From JAHFUI01 sp041485905 (GTDB lineage Bacteria; Acidobacteriota; Vicinamibacteria; Vicinamibacterales; CAVVIG01): 28,148 nucleotides of DNA. The notes under the pieces were generated by a model. It was not told where the DNA came from, did not search any database, and saw nothing but the letters and a program-made list of their open reading frames with translations. The position numbers and the translations under genes were made by a program. The stretch spans positions 1-28,148 of the forward strand of contig JBGPKK010000048.1 of the NCBI GenBank assembly GCA_041485905.1, read 5' to 3'. Of this stretch, positions 14,761 through 21,295 are shown in pieces. Each line of letters begins with the position of its first letter. Positions within the stretch are counted from its first letter, which is position 1.

Positions 14761-14976
14761 TCACCAGCCGCAGCAGTCGGTCTTGAACCCGCAGTCGGGG
14801 CAGCGCCAGACGGCGTGCATGCGGTACATGTCCGCGCCGCAGCGGTCGCACAGCATTCTGTCGACCTTCGGCGGGCTCAGGTTGACCCTGAGCCGAGTCG
14901 AAGGGTCGTCGGCTGGCGGGGTGACCTCGAGCGGGGAAAGGGGCCGTGGAGGCTGTGGGGTCGGTGGCTCAGCCAT
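14761..14976 (-). CDS. Small zinc-ribbon protein
   Basis: 71-residue protein, Pro-rich at its N-terminus (MAEPPTPQPPRPLSPLEVTP). It ends in a zinc ribbon, LCDRCGADM then WRCPDCGFKTDCCGW, giving CxxC - 14 residues - CxxC - 4 residues - CC. The role is unknown; such ribbons often bind nucleic acid or act as metal-dependent adaptors. It would be the first gene of the leucine-degradation operon, 72 bp ahead of the carboxyltransferase. About ten residues (PSTRLRVNLSP) in the linker are encoded by a REP-like palindrome. The ATG at 14976 is favoured because GATAAT ends six bases upstream, predicting a leaderless message; an ATG at 15000 would add eight residues. Confidence 0.65.
   Translation of the reverse strand: MAEPPTPQPPRPLSPLEVTPPADDPSTRLRVNLSPPKVDRMLCDRCGADMYRMHAVWRCPDCGFKTDCCGW
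14874..14905. repeat. REP-like palindrome inside a coding sequence
   Basis: GGCTCAGG (14874-14881), a 5-base loop TTGAC, CCTGAGCC (14887-14894) and then GAGTCGAAGGG. This resembles a widespread palindromic repeat seen in many environmental bacterial genomes (CTTCGACTCGGCTCAGG core on the other strand). Here it lies in frame within the zinc-ribbon gene. Confidence 0.6.
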
Positions 14977-14982
14977 CGCGGA

Positions 14983-14988
14983 ATTATC
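14983..14988 (-). promoter_or_regulatory. Candidate -10 element for a leaderless zinc-ribbon/carboxylase operon
   Basis: GATAAT on the reverse strand ends exactly six bases before the ATG at 14976. No convincing -35 hexamer is seen. Confidence 0.4.
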
Positions 14989-15080
14989 GCACGTCGTCAT
15001 TTGACGGAGATGGACCTAAGTTCATCCGTATGATTTGTATGCATTATGTAAAGAAAGCAAACGATATGTTCGAGCGTGTA

Positions 15081-15108
15081 TTGACCTGTTGCGCGAATTG
15101 ACTACACT
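15081..15108 (+). promoter_or_regulatory. Candidate sigma-70 promoter for the NtrC-type regulator
   Basis: TTGACC (15081-15086), a 16-bp spacer and TACACT (15103-15108) end nine bases before the ATG at 15118. They predict a leader of about three bases. No Shine-Dalgarno sequence precedes the start. The surrounding 15010-15075 stretch is A/T-rich, unlike the coding DNA on either side. Confidence 0.55.
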
Positions 15109-15117
15109 ACCAGAACT

Positions 15118-16533
15118 ATGGTTGCAAAACGCAAGAAGCGCGTGCTGGCCATCGACGATGAGCCGGCGATGACAGAGTGGCTGAGGATCCTGCTCGAGCA
15201 TGCCGACTACGAGGTAAAGACGGCGCTCATCGGTACACGCGGCGAAGAGATCTTCAAGACCTGGCGGCCCGACGCCGTCATCACTGACATGTTGCTGCCC
15301 GACATCGACGGCATCGAGCTGGTCCGCAAATTCAAGCAGCTCGACCCCGAGTCGGAAGTCATCGTGATTACCGGTCAGGGCAACATCCCGCGGTCGGTCG
15401 AAGCGGTCAAGGCCGGCGCCTTCGACTTTCTCGAGAAGCCGGTTGACGCCGAGCGCCTCCTCGACAAGCTGGAAAAGGCGATCAAGCAGAAATCGCTCAT
15501 GGACGAGAACGAACAGCTCAAGGCGAAGCTGCAGGATCGCTACAAGTTCCAGAACGTGGTCGGCAAGAGCAAGAAGATGCAGGAGCTCTTCGAGCTGGTC
15601 GAAAGCGTCGCGGCGAGCGAGGCCAACATCCTCATTCAAGGCGAGAACGGCACCGGCAAGGAGCTCATCGCCAACGCGCTCCACTACAACAGCAAGCGGT
15701 CGAAGGGGCCGTTCATCAAAATCAACTGCGCGGCGATTCCGAAGGACCTGATCGAATCGGAGCTCTTCGGCTACAAGAAAGGCGCCTTCACGGGCGCGAC
15801 GATGGACAAGGAAGGCCTCTTCGAGATGGCCGAGGGCGGATCGCTGCTGCTCGACGAGATCGGCGAGATGCCGCCGTACCTGCAGACGAAGCTGCTCCGC
15901 GTGCTCCAGGAGCGCGAATACCGTCCCATCGGCAGCGACCGGATCGTCCACGTCGACTTCCGGCTGATCTGCGCCACCAACATCGACCTGGACACGGCGC
16001 TCCGCGAAGGCCGGCTGCGCGAGGATCTCTACTTCCGCATCAACACGATTACGCTGCGGGTGCCTCCGCTGCGCGAGCGGCCGGAGGACATCCCGTTGCT
16101 CTGCGATTTTTTCCTCGATAAGTTCCGGCATCGCTACGAGAAGCACGTCAAGACGCTGGCGCCGTCGGTGTATCACCTGCTCATCCGCAACCGGTGGCCG
16201 GGCAACGTCCGCGAGCTGGAAAACGCGATCGAGCGCGCGGTGCTGGTCGCCAAGGGGACCGAGATCACGGTGGCCGATCTGCCCGAATCGATTCGCGAAG
16301 AGTCGACCAACCCGGCGGAGTTCGTCATTCCGCCTCACCGCACGCTGGCGGAAATCGAGAAGATGGCCATCCTGCAGACGCTGCAGCGCACGAACTGGAA
16401 CAAACAGGAGGCGGCGCAAATTCTCGGCCTGTACCGCCCGACGCTGTACAGCAAGATGAAGAAGCACGACATCCGCGATGGAGGCAAGTCGGCGCGCACT
16501 GGCAGATCCTCGGCGTCGCCGGCTGCTTCCTGA
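15118..16533 (+). CDS. NtrC-family sigma-54-dependent response regulator
   Basis: 471-residue transcription activator with three domains. The receiver domain (about 7-122) has the acidic pair Asp13/Asp14, phospho-acceptor Asp57 (VITDMLLPD) and Lys107 (FLEKP). The AAA+ domain (about 145-375) has Walker A GENGTGKE (175-182), the sigma-54 contact loop GAFTGA (222-227), a Walker B region SLLLDEIGEMP and REDLYFRIN. A Fis-type helix-turn-helix lies near the C-terminus (NKQEAAQILGLYRPTLYSKM). Phosphorylation would drive ATP-dependent opening of sigma-54 promoters. No cognate histidine kinase is adjacent, so it is an orphan in this window. A sigma-54-like site lies downstream at 16750. Confidence 0.93.
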   Translation: MVAKRKKRVLAIDDEPAMTEWLRILLEHADYEVKTALIGTRGEEIFKTWRPDAVITDMLLPDIDGIELVRKFKQLDPESEVIVITGQGNIPRSVEAVKAGAFDFLEKPVDAERLLDKLEKAIKQKSLMDENEQLKAKLQDRYKFQNVVGKSKKMQELFELVESVAASEANILIQGENGTGKELIANALHYNSKRSKGPFIKINCAAIPKDLIESELFGYKKGAFTGATMDKEGLFEMAEGGSLLLDEIGEMPPYLQTKLLRVLQEREYRPIGSDRIVHVDFRLICATNIDLDTALREGRLREDLYFRINTITLRVPPLRERPEDIPLLCDFFLDKFRHRYEKHVKTLAPSVYHLLIRNRWPGNVRELENAIERAVLVAKGTEITVADLPESIREESTNPAEFVIPPHRTLAEIEKMAILQTLQRTNWNKQEAAQILGLYRPTLYSKMKKHDIRDGGKSARTGRSSASPAAS

Positions 16534-16590
16534 AGGGCCGGGTCCCAAAAGACCCTCCATGCCAGAGCGCTGATCGCCTGCCTGATCGCG

Positions 16591-16794
16591 ATGCCGCTGC
16601 TCACGATCATGATGCCGCTCGGCGCGAAGTCGTCCGCCAGCCCTAAGGATGTCCCCTGGGACGGCATCGCGGTCGCTGTCTTCCTCGATAGAGATCTGCT
16701 CGCCAAAGCGAAGTCGCTTCACGATCTCGACATTTGCGCATCATTTACGTGGCACATAACTTGTAACTTTGGGCACGGGCGGGAGTCCGACTGA
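16591..16794 (+). CDS. Uncertain small ORF after the NtrC gene
   Basis: 67 codons beginning MPLLTIMMPLGAKSSASPKDVPWDG, in the same frame as the NtrC gene and following its stop. The frame is open right after that stop (RALIACLIAMPLLTIMM), reads like a signal peptide or membrane helix, and has mostly G/C third positions until about 16731. After that the composition becomes A/T-rich and codon use looks random. There is no Shine-Dalgarno sequence and no family is recognised. It may be the remnant of a small exported protein, or chance. The rest of the 290-bp gap (16534-16823) holds only the sigma-54-like site. Confidence 0.25.
   Translation: MPLLTIMMPLGAKSSASPKDVPWDGIAVAVFLDRDLLAKAKSLHDLDICASFTWHITCNFGHGRESD
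16750..16764 (+). promoter_or_regulatory. Candidate sigma-54 promoter
   Basis: TGGCAC (16750-16755), five bases, TTGT (16761-16764). This matches the -24/-12 consensus TGGCAC-N5-TTGC at every consensus position except the last C. The spacing from GG to the -12 region is correct. It lies about 60 bases before the ATG at 16824 and downstream of a sigma-54 activator gene. Confidence 0.45.
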
Positions 16795-16823
16795 GGGCTC
16801 CTGTGTGTTCATAAGGGGTCACC

Positions 16824-17201
16824 ATGAACGGAAATCTCGGAACGACCAATTTACTCCTCGGCATCATGGCCGCCGTGAGCCTGCTCGAAGGGCTGCTCGT
16901 GGTCGGCGTCGGCATTGCGGCGTTCGCGATCTACCGCCGCGTCATGGATCTCGTCAACGGCATCGAGGCGCGGCAGATCGCGCCCGCGATGGCGCGCGTG
17001 AACGCGATCCTCGACGACGTCAAGGGGGTGAGCGCGAAGGTGAAGGAAGAGACCGATCGCGTTGACCACGCCATCCGCACGACGATGGACCTGGTGGACG
17101 ACACCGCCGATCGCGTGCGATCGAACGTGAGAGCGAAGGCAAGCTGGATCGTCGGGGTCATCCGTGGGGTGCGGGTCGCCATCGAAGGAGTGCTGCGCTG
17201 A
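16824..17201 (+). CDS. Small membrane protein with a coiled-coil tail
   Basis: 125 residues: a long hydrophobic segment at about 11-37 (LLGIMAAVSLLEGLLVVGVG), then amphipathic helix with heptad spacing (VNGIEARQIAPAMARVNAIL and VKGVSAKVKEETDRVDHAI, continuing to about 102). A second, weaker hydrophobic stretch lies at the C-terminus (ASWIVGVIRGVRVAIEGVLR). This layout resembles DUF948-type proteins, which anchor a coiled coil at the inner membrane. The function is unknown. The ATG at 16824 follows AAGGGG. It sits 17 bp ahead of the YihY/BrkB gene and is probably co-transcribed with it, perhaps from the sigma-54-like site upstream. Confidence 0.7.
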   Translation: MNGNLGTTNLLLGIMAAVSLLEGLLVVGVGIAAFAIYRRVMDLVNGIEARQIAPAMARVNAILDDVKGVSAKVKEETDRVDHAIRTTMDLVDDTADRVRSNVRAKASWIVGVIRGVRVAIEGVLR

Positions 17202-17206
17202 TAGCC

Positions 17207-17212
17207 GATAAT
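17207..17212 (+). promoter_or_regulatory. -10-like hexamer before the YihY start
   Basis: GATAAT ends six bases before the GTG at 17219, the same spacing as at 14976. A GGAGG also lies one base before the GTG, too close for normal ribosome binding. There is no -35 element, so this could be incidental inside an operon. Confidence 0.25.
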
Positions 17213-17218
17213 GGAGGC

Positions 17219-18121
17219 GTGACCTCTCTTCGCGCACTCGGCCGGAGCGCGAGCGACATCGCGCGGCTGACCGGGCTCTCTGCGTGGCGCGGATTCCTCG
17301 GTTTCTACAACAGCGACAACCTCACCTACGCGGCATCGATCGCGTATTACGCGTTGCTGTCCCTGTTTCCCTTTTTCCTCCTCGCCTTCGCGCTCCTGGG
17401 ACGCGCGACCGCCGACGCCGCCGACCGGGCCGCCGTGTTCGAGTTCGTCCTCCAGTATTTTCCGACCGAGTTCGATTTCATCACCAAACAGCTGGATGCG
17501 CTGCGGGCGAGCACCGTCAGCTTCGGCGTGGCCGGGTCGCTTGCGCTGGTCTGGGGCGCGGTCGGGGTCTTCGGCGCGATCAGCACGGCCGTCAACTACG
17601 CGTGGGGCGTCGAGACGCGCGGCTTCTGGAAGCACAAGCTCTTTTCGTTCGTGATGCTGGGTGTGGCCGGGCTGATTCTGCTCGCGACGTTGCTGCTGGT
17701 CAGCGCGACCGCCATGGTGAGCGCGTCGTGGTTCGCGGTTCTCCTGCCGGAATTTCCCGGTCTCATGGTGTTGCGAAGCCTCACCGTTCGGTACGCCACG
17801 ACGCTTCTCTTCATCCTCGTGGTGGGGCTCGTGTACTACTTCGTGCCGAACGCGAAGGTGCGGTTTCGCGACGTGTGGATCGGCGCGTTGGTGACGGGAC
17901 TCCTGTGGAAGGGGACGCTCGAAGCCTTCTCGTGGTACGTCCGCGACATGTCGCGGTTCACGCGCGTCAACGGCTCTATCGGCGTCGTCGTTGTGTTTCT
18001 CGTATGGGTGTACGTGCAGGCGGTGATTCTGCTGTACGGCGCCGAGTTCACGGCCGCCTACGCCAGGCTGCGGCGAGGCCGGCCCGAGGAAGGGCCGGCG
18101 GCTCCAGTTCCTCGAACCTGA
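17219..18121 (+). CDS. YihY/BrkB-family inner-membrane protein
   Basis: 300-residue polytopic membrane protein. Family motifs include LTYAASIAYYALLSLFPFFL (about 35-54), the central LVWGAVGVFGAISTAVNYAWGVE, VGLVYYFVPNAKVRFRDVWIGAL and GSIGVVVVFLVWVYVQAVIL followed by LYGAEFTAAY. About six transmembrane helices are apparent. The family was once annotated as ribonuclease BN in error; its true function is unsettled, with a transport or envelope role likely. The GTG at 17219 is the only reasonable start because no in-frame Met lies before the first helix. It follows the coiled-coil membrane protein by 17 bp. Its last codons form part of a 20-bp direct repeat. Confidence 0.88.
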   Translation: MTSLRALGRSASDIARLTGLSAWRGFLGFYNSDNLTYAASIAYYALLSLFPFFLLAFALLGRATADAADRAAVFEFVLQYFPTEFDFITKQLDALRASTVSFGVAGSLALVWGAVGVFGAISTAVNYAWGVETRGFWKHKLFSFVMLGVAGLILLATLLLVSATAMVSASWFAVLLPEFPGLMVLRSLTVRYATTLLFILVVGLVYYFVPNAKVRFRDVWIGALVTGLLWKGTLEAFSWYVRDMSRFTRVNGSIGVVVVFLVWVYVQAVILLYGAEFTAAYARLRRGRPEEGPAAPVPRT

Positions 18122-18191
18122 CAATGCACTATCGAACCTGAGAGTGCACTATGAAAATGTCGAATGCATTGTGCATTCTGCATCGTGCATT
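18113..18191. repeat. 20-bp direct repeat followed by a 7-bp array
   Basis: CGAACCTGACAATGCACTAT (18113-18132) is repeated at 18133-18152 with two mismatches. Heptamers ATGCATT, GTGCATT, CTGCATC, GTGCATT then run from 18164 to 18191. GAATGCA (18162-18168) and TGCATTC (18172-18178) form a small hairpin. The block begins in the last codons of the YihY gene and ends on the stop codon of the convergent PfpI gene. Confidence 0.75.
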
Positions 18192-18738
18192 ACGGAACGT
18201 GTACCCGGGAGAGCGCTCGGATGATGGCGTCACTGAACATCGGCACATCATCCGGCTTGCGGGACGTAATGAGGTTGCCGTCTTCGACGACCGGCTTGTC
18301 GACGTAGAGGCCGCCGGCGTTCTTGACGTCGATGGCGATCGACGGCCAGCAGGTGAGCGTGCGTCCGCGCAGCACGTTCGCTGAAATGAGGAGCTGCGGG
18401 CCGTGGCAAATCGCCGCGACCGGCTTGCCGGCTTCCATCGCGTCGCGCGCCAGATCGACCATCGCGTGACGCAGCCGCATCTTGTCCGGCGCGTAGCCGC
18501 CGGGAATGACCAGCGCGTCGAAATCGCGCATGTGCGCCTCGCCCGCGGCCATGTCCGACGTCACCGTGGCGTCGCCCCGTTTGCCGCAAAACGACGCGCC
18601 TTTGGCCGGGCCGACGATTCGCACGTCGGCGCCTGCGGCGCGCAACGCGTCGAGCGGTCCTGTCAGCTCGCGGTCTTCGAATCCTTCCTCCACGAGAACC
18701 GCAACCCGCTTGCCCGCCAGCGCCGCCCGCTCGGCCAT
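18190..18738 (-). CDS. DJ-1/PfpI-family protein (protease/deglycase type)
   Basis: 182-residue class I amidotransferase-like protein. Glu18 in VLVEEGFED and the nucleophile Cys111 followed by His112 in AAICHGPQLLIS form the expected active site; LVIPGGYAPDKMR (about 76-88) is the oxyanion segment. The closing PDDVPMFSDAIIRAL is typical of the PfpI/YhbO subgroup. Relatives are described as stress-induced proteases or as glyoxal/methylglyoxal deglycases, and the activity cannot be chosen from sequence. The ATG at 18738 has GGAGG six bases upstream. Longer frames would run into the divergent DUF255 gene and are not used. The stop lies in the heptamer array. Confidence 0.88.
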   Translation of the reverse strand: MAERAALAGKRVAVLVEEGFEDRELTGPLDALRAAGADVRIVGPAKGASFCGKRGDATVTSDMAAGEAHMRDFDALVIPGGYAPDKMRLRHAMVDLARDAMEAGKPVAAICHGPQLLISANVLRGRTLTCWPSIAIDVKNAGGLYVDKPVVEDGNLITSRKPDDVPMFSDAIIRALSRVHVP

Positions 18739-18811
18739 ATGAATCCTCCGCCGCGATTCTACACCTGAAGTGCCGGTAGATCGCTCGGTGCCGATCGACG
18801 ATGATGGGTTG

Positions 18812-20935
18812 ATGAATCGTCTGGCCCGCGAGCGCAGCCCGTACCTTTTGCAGCATGCGCACAATCCCGTGGAGTGGTTTGCGTGGGGCGACGAGGCGTT
18901 CGCGAAGGCGACGTCTGAGAACAAGCCGATCTTTCTTTCGATCGGGTACTCGACGTGCCACTGGTGCCACGTCATGGAGCACGAGTCGTTCGAAAACGAC
19001 GCCGTGGCCGCCGTCCTCAACGAGCACTACGTATCGATCAAGGTCGATCGCGAAGAGCGTCCGGACGTCGATCGCGTGTACATGACGTTCGTGCAGGCGA
19101 CGACCGGATCGGGCGGCTGGCCGATGAGTGTCTGGTTGACGCCCGAGCTCAAGCCGTTCTACGGCGGCACGTACTATCCACCATCGTCACGATGGGGTCG
19201 GCCGGGGTTCATCGATATCCTGCAGGAGATCGCCCGCGTCTGGCGCGCAGATCCCGACAAGGTGCTGACCTCGGCCGAGGCGATGACGACGCAGTTGAAG
19301 CAGGTGGAGCGAACGGTCGCGGCCCCGAGCGTGCCCGGCACCGACGCGCTGGCGCGGACCGTCACGCAGTTCTGGGAGGCGTTCGACTGGCGCAACAGCG
19401 GCTTCGGCGACGCCCCCAAGTTTCCGCGGCCCTGCGAACTGCTGTTCCTGCTCCGCGAATACGCGCGCGCCGGCACCATCGACGCGCGCGACATGGTGCT
19501 CCGCACTTTGCGGTCCATGGCGCTGGGCGGCATGCGCGACCACATCGGCGGCGGGTTTCATCGGTACTCGGTCGACGCCCAGTGGCGCGTGCCGCACTTC
19601 GAAAAGATGCTGTACGACCAGGCCCAGCTCACGCTCGCGTATATCGAGGGTGCGCAGGCCTCGGGCGATCGTTTCTATCTGGACGTGGCCGAAGACACGC
19701 TGCAGTACGTCATGCGGCAGATGACCGACGAGGGCGGCGGCTTCTATTCCGCCGAGGATGCCGACAGCGTGCCGCCAGAGGACGCGCACGATCCCGCTGC
19801 ACGGAAGTCCGAGGGTGCGTGCTATCTGTGGCGCGCAGAGGAAGTCGACGCGCTCCTCGGCGCCGACGCCGACATCGTCAAATCGCGCTTCGGCATCGAG
19901 CTGCACGGCAATGCGCCGCAGGATCCGCAGCAGGAATTCACCGGTAAGAACCTCCTGTACATCGCGCAATCGGTCGACGACATCGCGCAGCGGACGAACC
20001 GGCCGGCCGAGGACATCGCGGCCGTCCTGCAGACGGCACGCGTGCAGATGTTTCGCGGGCGCCTGGACCGGCCGCGCCCGTATCTTGACGACAAGGTGCT
20101 GACGTCGTGGAACGGGCTGATGATTGCGGCGTGTTCGAAGATGGCGCGTGTCCTTCCGGGCTTCGCGGAGAACGGTGACGCGGCTGCCGGTCCGTACTTG
20201 AAGGCGGCACAACGCGCCGCCGGCTTCATTCACACACACTTGTGGCGCGCAGACAGCGAAACCCTGCTCCGCCGGTTCAGAGAGGGCCACGCCGAGATTG
20301 ACGCGTACGCCGAGGATTACGCGTATCTCATTTTCGGTCTGCTCGAGTTGTTGCAGGCTGACGGCGACCCCGCGTGGCTCGAGTGGGCCGTGTCGCTGCA
20401 GCGGCGCCAGGACGAATTGTTCTGGGACGAGGCCGATGGCGGATGGTTCAGCACGACCGGCCGCGACAAGACCGTCCTGCTTCGGATGAAAGAGGATTAC
20501 GACGGCGCGGAGCCGACCGCCAGCTCCGTGTCGGTGCTGAACCTCCTGGTGCTGTCGCACCTGATGGAGAACCCGGCATGGAGCGACCGCATCGAGCGGA
20601 CGCTGCGGCTGTTCGGCGCCCGCCTCGAGCAAATCGGCCGTGCCGTGCCGATGATGGCCGCGGCCTTGTCGACCTGGGTCGCCGGCGTCCAGCAGATTGT
20701 GCTCGTCGGAGACGACGTCGAGCGCCGGCGCCTTGCGCGCACCGCCGGACGTCGATATCTGCCGTTCGCGGTGACGGTTGACGTGCGCGGCGAGCACCGC
20801 GATCGGTTGGCCGCCATGATGCCCTTCATCGCGTCCATGCAGTCATCCCAGGGCGCCGCCGCCTACGTCTGCCGAAATTTCACGTGCCAGGCGCCGGTCG
20901 GCGACGCTGACACGTTGGAGGGGATCCTCGCATGA
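18812..20935 (+). CDS. DUF255 thioredoxin-like/glycoside-hydrolase-fold protein (YyaL/SPATA20 family)
   Basis: 707-residue protein of the YyaL family. The N-terminal thioredoxin-like domain begins NRLARERSPYLLQHAHNPVEW and has the CxxC-containing STCHWCHVMEHESF, then VKVDREERPDVDRVYM-type sequence (here IKVDREERPDVD) and GGWPMSVWLTPELKPFYGGTYYP. A long (alpha/alpha)6-barrel-like region follows, with GGGFHRYSVDAQWRVPHFEKM, GGGFYSAEDADS and LTSWNGLMIAA. The C-terminus CRNFTCQAPV is also typical. The family function is poorly known; redox or sugar-related roles have been proposed. The start is set at ATG 18812 by family alignment. A GTG at 18770 would add 14 residues but leaves only 31 bp to the divergent PfpI start. 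Confidence 0.88.
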   Translation: MNRLARERSPYLLQHAHNPVEWFAWGDEAFAKATSENKPIFLSIGYSTCHWCHVMEHESFENDAVAAVLNEHYVSIKVDREERPDVDRVYMTFVQATTGSGGWPMSVWLTPELKPFYGGTYYPPSSRWGRPGFIDILQEIARVWRADPDKVLTSAEAMTTQLKQVERTVAAPSVPGTDALARTVTQFWEAFDWRNSGFGDAPKFPRPCELLFLLREYARAGTIDARDMVLRTLRSMALGGMRDHIGGGFHRYSVDAQWRVPHFEKMLYDQAQLTLAYIEGAQASGDRFYLDVAEDTLQYVMRQMTDEGGGFYSAEDADSVPPEDAHDPAARKSEGACYLWRAEEVDALLGADADIVKSRFGIELHGNAPQDPQQEFTGKNLLYIAQSVDDIAQRTNRPAEDIAAVLQTARVQMFRGRLDRPRPYLDDKVLTSWNGLMIAACSKMARVLPGFAENGDAAAGPYLKAAQRAAGFIHTHLWRADSETLLRRFREGHAEIDAYAEDYAYLIFGLLELLQADGDPAWLEWAVSLQRRQDELFWDEADGGWFSTTGRDKTVLLRMKEDYDGAEPTASSVSVLNLLVLSHLMENPAWSDRIERTLRLFGARLEQIGRAVPMMAAALSTWVAGVQQIVLVGDDVERRRLARTAGRRYLPFAVTVDVRGEHRDRLAAMMPFIASMQSSQGAAAYVCRNFTCQAPVGDADTLEGILA

Positions 20936-21288
20936 GCGCTCATGTGGACGTGTGGCTTCGAGGCACCGACGTCGCGACGACCGCCACGCTCGAACGGGTC
21001 ACCAGGTCGCCCGAGTCGTGGAACGACGACGATGTGAAGCTCGTCCTCGAAGAGATGCTGCGGACGATGCATCGGCTCAAGCACCCGGCGGAATCGGAAT
21101 TTCCGATCTCGTTGCGCGGTTTGAGCTGGATCGTCAACCCCTTCGACGAGGGAGGGGTCGTCATCGCGATCGAGATCACGCTGGGCGCCGCGATCGCCGG
21201 CCCGTTCAATATCGACAAAACGGCGCTCGAGACGATGATCGCGCGCGTGCTCGCGCACCATCCAGCCGGGTCGTCGATGATCCACTAG
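20932..21288 (+). CDS. Hypothetical protein coupled to the DUF255 gene
   Basis: 118-residue protein of unknown family, starting in an ATGA overlap with the DUF255 stop and so probably translationally coupled. It has no signal peptide or membrane segment. Notable parts are ESWNDDDVKLVLEEMLRTMH (28-47), predicted helical, and alternating hydrophobic strands ISLRGLSWIVNPF and GVVIAIEITLGAAIAGPF. This gives a compact alpha/beta protein. It contains no cysteine and no catalytic motif is recognised. The S1/P1 nuclease follows seven bases later. Confidence 0.6.
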   Translation: MSAHVDVWLRGTDVATTATLERVTRSPESWNDDDVKLVLEEMLRTMHRLKHPAESEFPISLRGLSWIVNPFDEGGVVIAIEITLGAAIAGPFNIDKTALETMIARVLAHHPAGSSMIH

Positions 21289-21295
21289 AGACGCC

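Noticed and set aside
16540..16555. GGGTC/GACCC hairpin after the NtrC gene as a terminator
   Set aside because: The stem is only five base pairs and no T-run follows.
15022..16722. 566-codon reverse frame opposite the NtrC gene
   Set aside because: The + strand encodes a complete receiver/AAA+/Fis protein; the reverse frame is Arg/Asp/His-rich without domains, a typical shadow of high-GC coding DNA.
19187..20797. 536-codon reverse frame opposite the DUF255 gene
   Set aside because: No domain features; it mirrors a strongly supported + strand protein.
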